Below the pieces are notes generated by a model, which saw only the letters and a program-made list of their open reading frames with translations, did no database searches and had not been told where the DNA came from. Below are positions 57,407 to 64,000 of a stretch of 64,000 bases of DNA, one piece after another. Source of the DNA: Phenylobacterium sp. (GTDB lineage: Bacteria > Pseudomonadota > Alphaproteobacteria > Caulobacterales > Caulobacteraceae); contig JADCAS010000006.1 in the NCBI GenBank assembly GCA_020401865.1, positions 1 to 64,000 on the forward strand. Direction: 5' to 3'. The position numbers and the translations under genes are program-made. Numbering within the stretch: the first letter of the stretch is position 1; each line of letters opens with the position of its first letter.

Positions 57407-57958
57407 ATGAACGGCCAAGTTGAGCCTTCCCTGCGCAGACCCGGAGTCGTCGCGATTGTCCTGCTGGCGGCGGCTTTCGCCCTGTCGCCTCTGGGCGCCG
57501 CCGTCGCCGATGCGCGCAGGACCCCATCGGGCCTGCCGGTGCCCCGCTATGTCACGCTGAAGTTCGGGTCGGTGAACGCCCGCTCCGGGCCCGGCGACGA
57601 CTACCCCGCGCTCTGGGTCTACCAGGTCCGCGGCCTGCCGGTCCAGGTGATCGCCGAGACCTCGGAGTGGCGGCGCATCTGCGATCCGGACCGGGGGGTG
57701 GCCTGGGTCCACATGCGCACCACGGACGGTCGCCGCAACGTCATGGGCCAGGCTCCGGCGCCGGTTCCCATCCAGTCCGCCGCCCGGACCGACTCTCGCA
57801 CCGTCGCCCTCCTGAGGCCCCGCGCCCTGGCCGCGCTCCAGCGCTGCGAGACCGGCTGGTGCCGGATCAAGGCCGACGGCGTTTCCGGCTGGGTCCGGGA
57901 GTCGTCCCTCTGGGGCGTCGACGACCGTCCCCAGTGCGTCCCGGCTCCGGCCCGTTGA
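57407..57958 (+). CDS. Exported SH3-domain protein
   Basis: 183 residues. A signal segment at about residues 14-36 ends near AVADA. Two bacterial SH3-like repeats follow: YVTLKFGSVNARSGPGDDYPALWVYQ in parts, then WRRICDPDRGVAWVHMRTTDG, and a second with LRPRALAALQRCETGWCRIKADGVSGWV in parts. Such proteins usually bind cell-wall peptides in the periplasm. It sits between the dehydrogenase and fabA. Confidence 0.88.
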   Translation: MNGQVEPSLRRPGVVAIVLLAAAFALSPLGAAVADARRTPSGLPVPRYVTLKFGSVNARSGPGDDYPALWVYQVRGLPVQVIAETSEWRRICDPDRGVAWVHMRTTDGRRNVMGQAPAPVPIQSAARTDSRTVALLRPRALAALQRCETGWCRIKADGVSGWVRESSLWGVDDRPQCVPAPAR

Positions 57959-58049
57959 GCGACCCCTCAGGCTCTGATAGAGCGAAGCCCTCCTGTCCGG
58001 CGCACGTCGCCGGGCGATCCCGTTGAAGTGACCCGCGGAAGGGCGAGCC

Positions 58050-58577
58050 ATGATTCCCGGCGCCAAGGCCAAGGACCATTATTCCCGAGAGGAGCTGCTG
58101 GCCTGTGGTCGGGGCGAGATGTTCGGACCGGGCAACGCCCAGCTGCCCGTCCCGCCCATGCTGATGTTCGACCGCATCACCCGGATCACCGAGACCGGCG
58201 GAGCCTACGACAAGGGCCAGGTCATCGCCGAGCTGGATATCCGGCCGGACCTCTGGTTCTTCGACTGCCATTTCATCAATGACCCGGTGATGCCCGGCTG
58301 CCTGGGCCTCGACGCCATGTGGCAGCTGGTCGGCTACTTCCTCGGCTGGTCCGGCGCTCCCGGCAAGGGCCGGGCCCTGGGGGTTGGGGAGGTGCGCTTC
58401 GCCGGCCAGGTCACCCCCAAGGTCAAGCAGGTCATCTATCGCATCGACCTGAAGCGCGTGATCATGCGCCGGCTCGTGCTGGGCATCGGCGACGGCGTCA
58501 TGGAAGCCGATGGCAAGGTCATCTACGAGGCCAAGGATCTGCGGGTCGGCCTGTACGACCCCAAGGATCTGGTCTGA
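58050..58577 (+). CDS. fabA: 3-hydroxydecanoyl-ACP dehydratase/isomerase
   Basis: 175 residues, hot-dog fold. [10 protein letters not shown] and the active-site region [27 protein letters not shown] in parts, with His near residue 74 and Asp near 88, identify FabA rather than FabZ. It makes both trans-2 and cis-3 decenoyl-ACP, the entry to unsaturated fatty acids. fabB follows after 26 bases, the usual pair. Confidence 0.97.
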   Translation: MIPGAKAKDHYSREELLACGRGEMFGPGNAQLPVPPMLMFDRITRITETGGAYDKGQVIAELDIRPDLWFFDCHFINDPVMPGCLGLDAMWQLVGYFLGWSGAPGKGRALGVGEVRFAGQVTPKVKQVIYRIDLKRVIMRRLVLGIGDGVMEADGKVIYEAKDLRVGLYDPKDLV

Positions 58578-58603
58578 AACCGGCGTATCTGGGGGAACAG
58601 GGC

Positions 58604-59815
58604 ATGCGGCGCGTCGTCGTCACCGGCATGGGCATCGTCTCATCCATCGGCAACACCCTGGACGATGTCCGGGCTTCGCTCCACGGCGCCCGGTCGGGGA
58701 TCGTCGCGGCGCCTGAGTACGCCGAGCTTGGCTTCCGCTGCCAGGTGCACGCCGATCCCGGGCTGGACTGGGAGGCCGCCGTCGACCGGCGGGCCGCCCG
58801 TTTCCTCGCCCAGGGCACGGCCTTCGGCCACATCGCCATGGAGCAGGCCATCGCCGACTCCGGCCTGACGGAGGCCGAGGTGTCCCACGAGATGACCGGC
58901 CTGATCGTCGGCTCGGGCGGGCCCTCCACCAAGGCGATCATCGAGTCCGCCGCCACTGCAAAGGAAAGGGGTCCCAAGCGGGTCGGTCCCTTCGCTGTCC
59001 CCAAGGCCATGAGCTCGGGCGTCTCCGCCGTCCTGTCGACCTGGTTCAAGATCCGGGGCCTCAACTATTCGATCTCTTCGGCCTGCGCGACGTCGACCCA
59101 CTGCATCGGCGCCGCCTATGAGCAGATCGCCATGGGCCACCAGGACGTGGTCTTCGCCGGCGGGGCCGAGGAGCTGCACTGGACCCTCTCGGTCCTGTTC
59201 GACGCCATGGGCGCCATGAGCTCGAACTTCAACGACCGGCCTGCGGTGGCCAGCCGGGCCTATGACGTCGCCCGCGACGGCTTCGTCATCGCCGGCGGCG
59301 CCGGGATCCTGGTGCTTGAGGACCTGGAGCGGGCCCGGGCGCGCGGCGCGAAGATCTATGGCGAGATTGTCGGCTATGCCGCCAACTCGGACGGATTCGA
59401 TATGGTCGCCCCCTCCGGCGAAGGCGCGGTGCGGTGCATGCGCCTGGCCCTGTCCCGCGCCGGCAACCGCAAGGTCGACTACCTGAACCCGCACGGCACC
59501 TCCACGCCGGTGGGGGACATCAAGGAGATGGAGGCGGTCCGCGAGGTCTTCGGCGAGGCGGCCCCCGCCATCTCGTCCACCAAGTCCCTGACCGGGCACA
59601 GCCTGGGGGCCGCCGGCGCCCAGGAGGCGATCTATTCCCTGATCATGCTCAACTCGGGTTTCCTGGCCGAAAGCGCGCACATAGAGACCCTGGATCCGGC
59701 CTTCGAGGGCCTGCCCATCCTGCGGAAACGCGAGGACCGCCAGGTCGAGACGGTGATGTCCAACAGCTTCGGGTTCGGCGGCACCAACGGGTGCCTGGTG
59801 ATGTCCAGGGTCTGA
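58604..59815 (+). CDS. fabB: 3-oxoacyl-ACP synthase I
   Basis: 403 residues from ATG 58604. Condensing enzyme with the Cys in [12 protein letters not shown] (about residue 161), His in [12 protein letters not shown] and His in [27 protein letters not shown] ends the fold. Paired with fabA it extends cis-3-decenoyl-ACP, so this operon sets membrane unsaturation. fabI follows after 43 bases. Confidence 0.97.
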   Translation: MRRVVVTGMGIVSSIGNTLDDVRASLHGARSGIVAAPEYAELGFRCQVHADPGLDWEAAVDRRAARFLAQGTAFGHIAMEQAIADSGLTEAEVSHEMTGLIVGSGGPSTKAIIESAATAKERGPKRVGPFAVPKAMSSGVSAVLSTWFKIRGLNYSISSACATSTHCIGAAYEQIAMGHQDVVFAGGAEELHWTLSVLFDAMGAMSSNFNDRPAVASRAYDVARDGFVIAGGAGILVLEDLERARARGAKIYGEIVGYAANSDGFDMVAPSGEGAVRCMRLALSRAGNRKVDYLNPHGTSTPVGDIKEMEAVREVFGEAAPAISSTKSLTGHSLGAAGAQEAIYSLIMLNSGFLAESAHIETLDPAFEGLPILRKREDRQVETVMSNSFGFGGTNGCLVMSRV

Positions 59816-59858
59816 CGGGGCGGGGACGCCCCCGCCTGCACAATTCGGGAGACGAGAA

Positions 59859-60674
59859 GTGGCCGACGACTACAACATGCCCGCGGGCGCGCTCATGCAG
59901 GGCAAGCGCGGGATCATCACCGGGGTGACCAACCACCAGTCCATCGCCTGGGGCATCGCCACCCAGCTGGCCGCCCAGGGCGCGGAGATGGCCTTCTTCC
60001 ACCTGCCGGGCATGGAGCGGCGGGTCCGCCCCCTGGCCGCGAGCGTCGGCGCGACCGTGATCGCGCCCGTCGACGTCACGGATGACGCGAGCATGGACGC
60101 CGGCTTCGCCGCCGTGGAGGCCGCCTTCGGCAAGATCGACTTCTTCGTCCACGCCCTGGCCTTCGCCCCCCGCGACCAGATCAAGGGCTCCTTCGTCGAG
60201 AACGCCACGCGGGAAGGCTTCCGCACGGCCATGGACATCTCGGCCTACAGCTTTGTCGACTGCGCCCGCCGGGCCAGCCGGATGATGCCCGACGGCGGGT
60301 CCCTGATCACCCTGACCTACCTCGGCTCGGAACGCGCCATCCCCAACTACAACACCATGGGCGTGGCCAAGGCCGCCCTGGAGGCGGCGACGCGCTATAT
60401 CGCCCGGGACCTGGGCCCCCAGGGCATCCGGGCCAACGCCATCTCGGCCGGGGCCATGCGCACCCTGTCCCTGGCGGGCATTTCCGGCGGCCGGTCCATG
60501 CTGGCCCAGGGCCGGGCACTCTCCGCTCTGAAGGAGGACACCAGCATGGAGGGCGTCGCCGGCGCCGCCCTCTGGCTCCTATCCGACCTGGGCCGGTCCA
60601 CCACGGGCGAGGTCGTTCACGTGGACGCCGGCTTCCACATGATGGGCCTGCCCGACGAGATCGAAGAGGGCTGA
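59859..60674 (+). CDS. fabI: Enoyl-ACP reductase (NADH)
   Basis: 271 residues from GTG 59859. SDR fold: KRGIITGVTNHQSIAWGIA is the FabI nucleotide-binding region, HALAFAPRDQIKGSF follows, and the active site is YLGSERAIPNYNTMGVAKA with the Tyr-x6-Lys pair. ISAGAMRTLSLAGI is typical. It reduces trans-2-enoyl-ACP and is the triclosan target class. Convergent with the TetR gene. Confidence 0.97.
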   Translation: MADDYNMPAGALMQGKRGIITGVTNHQSIAWGIATQLAAQGAEMAFFHLPGMERRVRPLAASVGATVIAPVDVTDDASMDAGFAAVEAAFGKIDFFVHALAFAPRDQIKGSFVENATREGFRTAMDISAYSFVDCARRASRMMPDGGSLITLTYLGSERAIPNYNTMGVAKAALEAATRYIARDLGPQGIRANAISAGAMRTLSLAGISGGRSMLAQGRALSALKEDTSMEGVAGAALWLLSDLGRSTTGEVVHVDAGFHMMGLPDEIEEG

Positions 60675-60697
60675 GCCCCCTCGGGCCCCCCGGGGCG

Positions 60698-61306
60698 TCA
60701 GGGTCCGTAGGCCCTCACGAAGCGGCTGGCCGCCTCCCGGGCGATCCGGTCGATGACCGCCGCATCCAGGTTGGACTCCACCCCAAGCAGCCGTCCGGTC
60801 TGGTGGGAGCCGATGACCATGCCGGCGAAGAACTCCGCCGCCAGGGCGCTGTCTTCGACACGCAGGCGACCGGCTCGCGTCTCTCCGTCCAGAAAGGCCG
60901 CCAGCCGCGCCCGCGAGGTGCGGGCGCCCGTGTCGAAAAAGGTCCGCGCCAGGTCCGGCATCTCGGCCGCGCCCTGAATGTGGATCCGCAGGAGGGCGAT
61001 GGAGGAGGGCGTGGCGATGGATTCCAGGACCACCCGGGCATAGCCCGCCAGCGCCTCCTCCGGGCCCTCCCCGGAGCCGGGATTGTCCAGGTGTGCGGTG
61101 ATCTCGTCCACGCGCCGTTCGATCAGCACCCGCACCAGCTCGGCCTTGGAGCCAAACCGGTTGTAGACCGTCTGCTTGGAGACCCGCGCGCGCCTGGCGA
61201 TATCCTCGATGGACGCGCTCATGCCGCGCTCGGCCAGGGCCTGGCGCGCGGCTTCGAGGATGGCGATCCCCTTCGATTCGTCCACCTGACCCCGCCGGCG
61301 CGGCAT
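60698..61306 (-). CDS. TetR-family transcriptional regulator
   Basis: 202 residues from ATG 61306. N-terminal helix-turn-helix: ILEAARQALAERGMSASIEDIARRARVSKQTVYNRFGSKAELV in blocks. The C-terminal AefR-like domain spans about residues 85-202. The longer open frame upstream is antisense to the hydroxylase gene. A 14-bp palindrome lies 30 bases upstream of its start and may be its operator. It is convergent with fabI, so a link to fatty-acid control is possible but unproven. Confidence 0.92.
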   Translation of the reverse strand: MPRRRGQVDESKGIAILEAARQALAERGMSASIEDIARRARVSKQTVYNRFGSKAELVRVLIERRVDEITAHLDNPGSGEGPEEALAGYARVVLESIATPSSIALLRIHIQGAAEMPDLARTFFDTGARTSRARLAAFLDGETRAGRLRVEDSALAAEFFAGMVIGSHQTGRLLGVESNLDAAVIDRIAREAASRFVRAYGP

Positions 61307-61336
61307 CAGCCCCGCGCCCCGGCGCGACTGAGGGCT

Positions 61337-61350
61337 TCCCTTCGAAGGGA
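61337..61350. promoter_or_regulatory. Candidate TetR operator
   Basis: TCCCTTCGAAGGGA is a perfect 14-bp palindrome in the divergent gap between the TetR gene and the UbiH-like hydroxylase gene. Flanking GGC/GCC extend the symmetry with one bulge. Its size and place suit autoregulation by TetR. A second inverted repeat, ATGGAC-N6-GTCCAT, lies at 61481-61498. Confidence 0.5.
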
Positions 61351-61565
61351 GCCTCTGACGATATTTCCGGGTCGCCAGGGACTCTTCCGGCCCATCACTC
61401 CCCCCCTCCTCTGTACCTGGGCGCTTCCCTTCTCCCTTGTCCGCACCTTGGCGCGCGCCGCAAAATCGCACAACACCGGAATGGACCCCTTCGTCCATGA
61501 AAGCCTCAGGCGCCGTCCCGCGAAGGGGGCTGGACGCCGGCCTGTCGTCGACGGCATATCGCGGC

Positions 61566-62807
61566 ATGGACGCCGATGTGATCATCGCCGGCGCCGGCAT
61601 GGCCGGCGCCACCCTCGCCCTGGGCCTGGCCCGCAGCGGCCTGAAGCCCGTCCTGGTCGACGCGCAACCCTTCGCGGCCCAGCTGGCGCCGGACTTCGAC
61701 GGCCGCGCCTCGGCCATCGCCTTTTCCAGCTTCCGCCAGTGGCGAGCCCTGGGCCTTGCCGAAGACCTCGAGCCCCACGCCGAACGCATCGCCGAAATCC
61801 TGGTCACGGATGGTCGCACGCCCGGCCCCTCCGCCGGGGCGCCCTCCCAGGCCTTCCTGCGCTTCGACGCCGCTGAGATCGCCGACCGGGTCGAGGGCGA
61901 GCCCCTGGGCTACATGATCGAGAACCGGCGGATCCGCGCCGCCCTCGCCGCAGCGGTCCGGCGTGAGGGTGTCGAGGTGCTGGCGCCGGCCCGGGTGGCC
62001 GGGGTCGACTTCACCCTCGGCGGTGCGGCCGTGCGCCTGGAGGACGGCCGGGTCCTGGCCGCCCCCCTCGCCGTCGGCGCCGAGGGTCGCGCCTCCGCCG
62101 TGGCGGCGGCGGCGGGGATCCGCAGCACCGGCTGGACCTATCCCCAGACCGGGGTGGTGGCCACGGTCCGGCTGGACCAACCGCACGGCGGCGTCGCCCA
62201 TGAATACTTCCTGCCCTCTGGCCCCTTCGCCATCCTGCCCCTCACCGGTCAGCGCGCGAGCCTGGTCTGGACCGAGTCCCCCACCCGGGCCGAGGCCCTG
62301 CGGACCGCCCGCCCGGAGATCTTCCACGCCCACCTGCAGCGCCGGTTCGGCGACCTTCTTGGCCGGCCCCGGCTGGACGGCCCGGTCTTCACCTATCCCC
62401 TGTCCCTGCACCTGCCCGAGACCCTCACCGCCCCCCGCGCCGCCCTCGTCGGCGACGCCGCCCACGGGGTGCACCCCGTCGCCGGACAGGGGCTGAACCT
62501 CGGCCTGAAAGACGCCGCGGCCCTGGTCCAGGTTCTGGTGGAGGCCGTCCGCCTGGGGGAGGACATCGGCTCGGAGGCCGTACTGGAGCGCTATGCCCGC
62601 TGGCGCAGCGTCGACAATATCGGCCTGGCGGTGGCGGCGGACGCCTTTGTCCGTCTTTTCTCCAACGACAATCCCCTGCTCAGGGTCGTCCGCGGGGCGG
62701 GCCTTTCCGTCGTCAACCGGATCGGCCCGGCCCGTCGCTTCTTCATGCAGGAGGCGGGGGGCGCGGTGGGCGACCTGCCCCGCCTGCTCCGTGGCGAGGC
62801 GCCCTGA
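61566..62807 (+). CDS. UbiH/UbiF/COQ6-family FAD monooxygenase
   Basis: 413 residues from ATG 61566. FAD-binding VIIAGAGMAGATLALGLARSG (in parts) at residues 5-25, the DG-type motif region and ALVGDAAHGVHPVAGQGLNLGLKDAAAL in parts identify an aromatic-ring hydroxylase of ubiquinone synthesis. Alphaproteobacteria use one to three such enzymes (UbiL, UbiH, UbiF), so the exact position hydroxylated is not claimed. Upstream ATG at 61497 is less conserved. Confidence 0.92.
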   Translation: MDADVIIAGAGMAGATLALGLARSGLKPVLVDAQPFAAQLAPDFDGRASAIAFSSFRQWRALGLAEDLEPHAERIAEILVTDGRTPGPSAGAPSQAFLRFDAAEIADRVEGEPLGYMIENRRIRAALAAAVRREGVEVLAPARVAGVDFTLGGAAVRLEDGRVLAAPLAVGAEGRASAVAAAAGIRSTGWTYPQTGVVATVRLDQPHGGVAHEYFLPSGPFAILPLTGQRASLVWTESPTRAEALRTARPEIFHAHLQRRFGDLLGRPRLDGPVFTYPLSLHLPETLTAPRAALVGDAAHGVHPVAGQGLNLGLKDAAALVQVLVEAVRLGEDIGSEAVLERYARWRSVDNIGLAVAADAFVRLFSNDNPLLRVVRGAGLSVVNRIGPARRFFMQEAGGAVGDLPRLLRGEAP

Positions 62808-62814
62808 CAGGCCC

Positions 62815-63060
62815 TCAGAGCGTCCGGGCTTCCTCCGGCAGCATGACGGGAACGCCGTCCCGGACCGGATAGGCCAGCTTCGCCTTGCGGCTGATCAGTT
62901 CGCCGGCGGCGCGGTCGTACTCCAGGGGTCCGTGGGTGACCGGGCAGACAAGAATCTCCAGAAGCCGGGGGTCGAGTCCGGGATCCAGGCCGGGAAGCGG
63001 GGCGTCGGAGGGGGTCCCGGACGGTGTCTCAGGGGGGGTCTCAGGGGGGGGCTCAGGCAT
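62815..63060 (-). CDS. Trm112-family protein
   Basis: 81 residues. The conserved core [46 protein letters not shown] (in parts) occupies residues 33-78; only one Cys of a usual zinc set remains. The first 25 residues are repeats of PPET and PSGT, coded by two runs of seven and eight C. The repetitive leader may be an annotation extension; a later start is possible. Small Trm112-like proteins activate methyltransferases or are of unknown function. Confidence 0.85.
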   Translation of the reverse strand: MPEPPPETPPETPSGTPSDAPLPGLDPGLDPRLLEILVCPVTHGPLEYDRAAGELISRKAKLAYPVRDGVPVMLPEEARTL

Positions 63061-63068
63061 AATCGGTC

Positions 63069-63719
63069 CTACTGCAGGGTCTCGGGCGGACCGTCGTCAT
63101 CGCCCAGGGCGTCGATCTCGAGGAGGGCGGTGAGCACGTCCTGCCGGTCGCCCCGGTCCGGCGCCTCCAGAAGGGCCTGCTTCTCCGCGGGGGAGAAGGG
63201 CAGGCTCATGGCCAGGCCGGCGACCAGCTCGTCCAGGGGCGCGGCGTTGAGGGCGGAGTCGTCCACGTCGAGGTCGCGGCGGTTGAGGTAGGCTCTCAGG
63301 GCCTTCGCCAGTCGGGCCCGTTCCCCGCCGGTCCGCCGACCTGGCTCCAGGTCGTCCGTAAACGGAGCAAAATCCGGCTTCACCTGGCGGTACGGTGTGG
63401 GCAGGTCTAGTTCCTCGGCGATCCGGAACCGGCAGACCCCCGTCAGGGTGATCAGGTAATCCCCCTCGGCGCCGTCCCGGAACCGGGTGACCCGGCCGGC
63501 GCAGCCGATGCGCGCCAGGCTGGGCCGGGCCTTGTCGCCGCCCGAGGTTTGCACCATGCCGATCATCCGCGCCCCGGTCATGACATCATCCAGCATGTTC
63601 AGGTAGCGGGGCTCGAAGATGCGCAGGGGCAGTTCCGCCCCGGGCAGCAGGAGGGCGCCGTCCAGCGGGAAGACCGGAAGGGTCTGGGGCAGCTCGATGC
63701 GAAGGGGCCGGGGCGCCAT
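63069..63719 (-). CDS. LON peptidase N-terminal-like (substrate-binding domain) protein
   Basis: 216 residues, lacking the ATPase and protease domains of Lon. [34 protein letters not shown] in parts is the domain's signature, followed by [29 protein letters not shown] in parts and a helical C-terminal part. Stand-alone LON-domain proteins are of uncertain role. It lies between the Trm112 and ybbN genes, a conserved trio in alphaproteobacteria. Confidence 0.92.
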   Translation of the reverse strand: MAPRPLRIELPQTLPVFPLDGALLLPGAELPLRIFEPRYLNMLDDVMTGARMIGMVQTSGGDKARPSLARIGCAGRVTRFRDGAEGDYLITLTGVCRFRIAEELDLPTPYRQVKPDFAPFTDDLEPGRRTGGERARLAKALRAYLNRRDLDVDDSALNAAPLDELVAGLAMSLPFSPAEKQALLEAPDRGDRQDVLTALLEIDALGDDDGPPETLQ

Positions 63720-63724
63720 GGTCC

Positions 63725-64000
63725 TTAAGAGAACAGGATGGCGGAAAGCCGCCGGCGGCCCTGCCGGGCCAGGTCGGAGGCGGCGCCCGCCGCCTCGAAG
63801 ACGGTCAGGAGCTGGGCTCGGGCGGCGCCCTCGTTCCAGTCGCGGTCGGCGGCGATGATCTGCAGGAGGTGGTCCATGGCCGCCTCGAGCCTTCCCGCGC
63901 CGGCCAGGGCCCGGGCCAGCTCGAAGCGGGCCTCGTGGTCGGCGGGGTCGGCGGCGAGCCGGGCCTCGAAGGCGGCGGTCTCTGCGGGGGCGGCCTCGGC
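63725..64000 (-). CDS. ybbN: Co-chaperone YbbN (thioredoxin/TPR), partial C-terminus
   Basis: 91 residues, stop TAA at 63727-63725, open to the window edge. It reads as tetratricopeptide-like helices (ADPADHEARFELARALAGAG in parts) and ends RRRLSAILFS, matching the C-terminal end of YbbN/CnoX. The thioredoxin domain lies outside the window. The family transfers clients to GroEL under oxidative stress. Confidence 0.85.
   Translation of the reverse strand, partial: AEAAPAETAAFEARLAADPADHEARFELARALAGAGRLEAAMDHLLQIIAADRDWNEGAARAQLLTVFEAAGAASDLARQGRRRLSAILFS

Overview
The window is a GC-rich (roughly 70% by eye) stretch of a bacterial chromosome that matches an alphaproteobacterium of the order Caulobacterales (Caulobacter/Phenylobacterium-like). 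The assignment rests on gene order (hemE, replication origin, PPSR/maf/aroE/coaE/dnaQ/secB on one side; rho, mnmE, parS, mnmG, rsmG, parA, parB on the other), an NtrZ-like periplasmic protein, DUF3576 and DUF6489 genes, and a CtrA-like box upstream of ftsK. Genus is not resolvable by reading alone. No insertion sequence, prophage or CRISPR array was seen.

Layout. 1-0.4 kb: a cut GNAT acetyltransferase and tRNA-Thr(CGT). 0.4-4.5 kb: heme cluster hemC-hemD-(Mic60-like)-hemY, reading left. 4.6-7.3 kb: tsaD-gpsA-YciI-Rieske. 7.3-8.8 kb: creatininase-family and PlsY genes, the latter visibly poorer in GC. 9-11.9 kb: acetyl-CoA synthetase and Rsm22. 12.5-16.6 kb: ftsK, lolA-like, a candidate small RNA with a strong terminator, and xthA. 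16.6-20.3 kb: response regulator, L,D-transpeptidase, PLP homeostasis protein, TenI-like protein, NtrZ, DUF3576 lipoprotein. 20.4-24.6 kb: leuS-lptE-holA.

24.6-37.2 kb is the origin-proximal segregation arm: methyltransferase, parB, parA, rsmG, mnmG, parS, mnmE, DUF6489, then two metabolic genes reading the other way, a second parS inside a 30-bp palindrome, rho, hemJ, hemH and hemE. The 504-bp gap 37204-37707 is the probable chromosomal origin, with DnaA-box-like motifs and an AT-rich patch.

37.7-44.3 kb runs right from the origin: PPSR, maf, aroE, coaE, dnaQ, secB (reverse), Tim44-like, mltA, smr. 44.3-49.6 kb is a leftward operon: adenosine kinase-like, hisB, hisH, hisA, hisF, hisE and a symporter. 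49.6-57.4 kb: cyclophilin, nth, a repressor-controlled Acg-type flavoprotein operon with two tandem MarR regulators, DUF2244, a ThiF/MoeB protein, an AbgT transporter and a hydroxyacid dehydrogenase. 57.4-64 kb: SH3 protein, fabA-fabB-fabI, a TetR regulator, a UbiH-like hydroxylase, Trm112, a LON-domain protein and a cut ybbN.

Functionally the window joins chromosome replication and segregation (oriC, parABS, ftsK, holA, dnaQ), heme synthesis (hemC, D, E, H, J), tRNA and rRNA modification (tsaD, mnmE, mnmG, rsmG, rsm22), histidine synthesis and unsaturated fatty-acid synthesis. Most of it is conserved housekeeping. The least ordinary items are the candidate sRNA at 15.6 kb, the parS site nested in a long palindrome, the two-operator promoter at 51.16 kb, and the lower-GC plsY.
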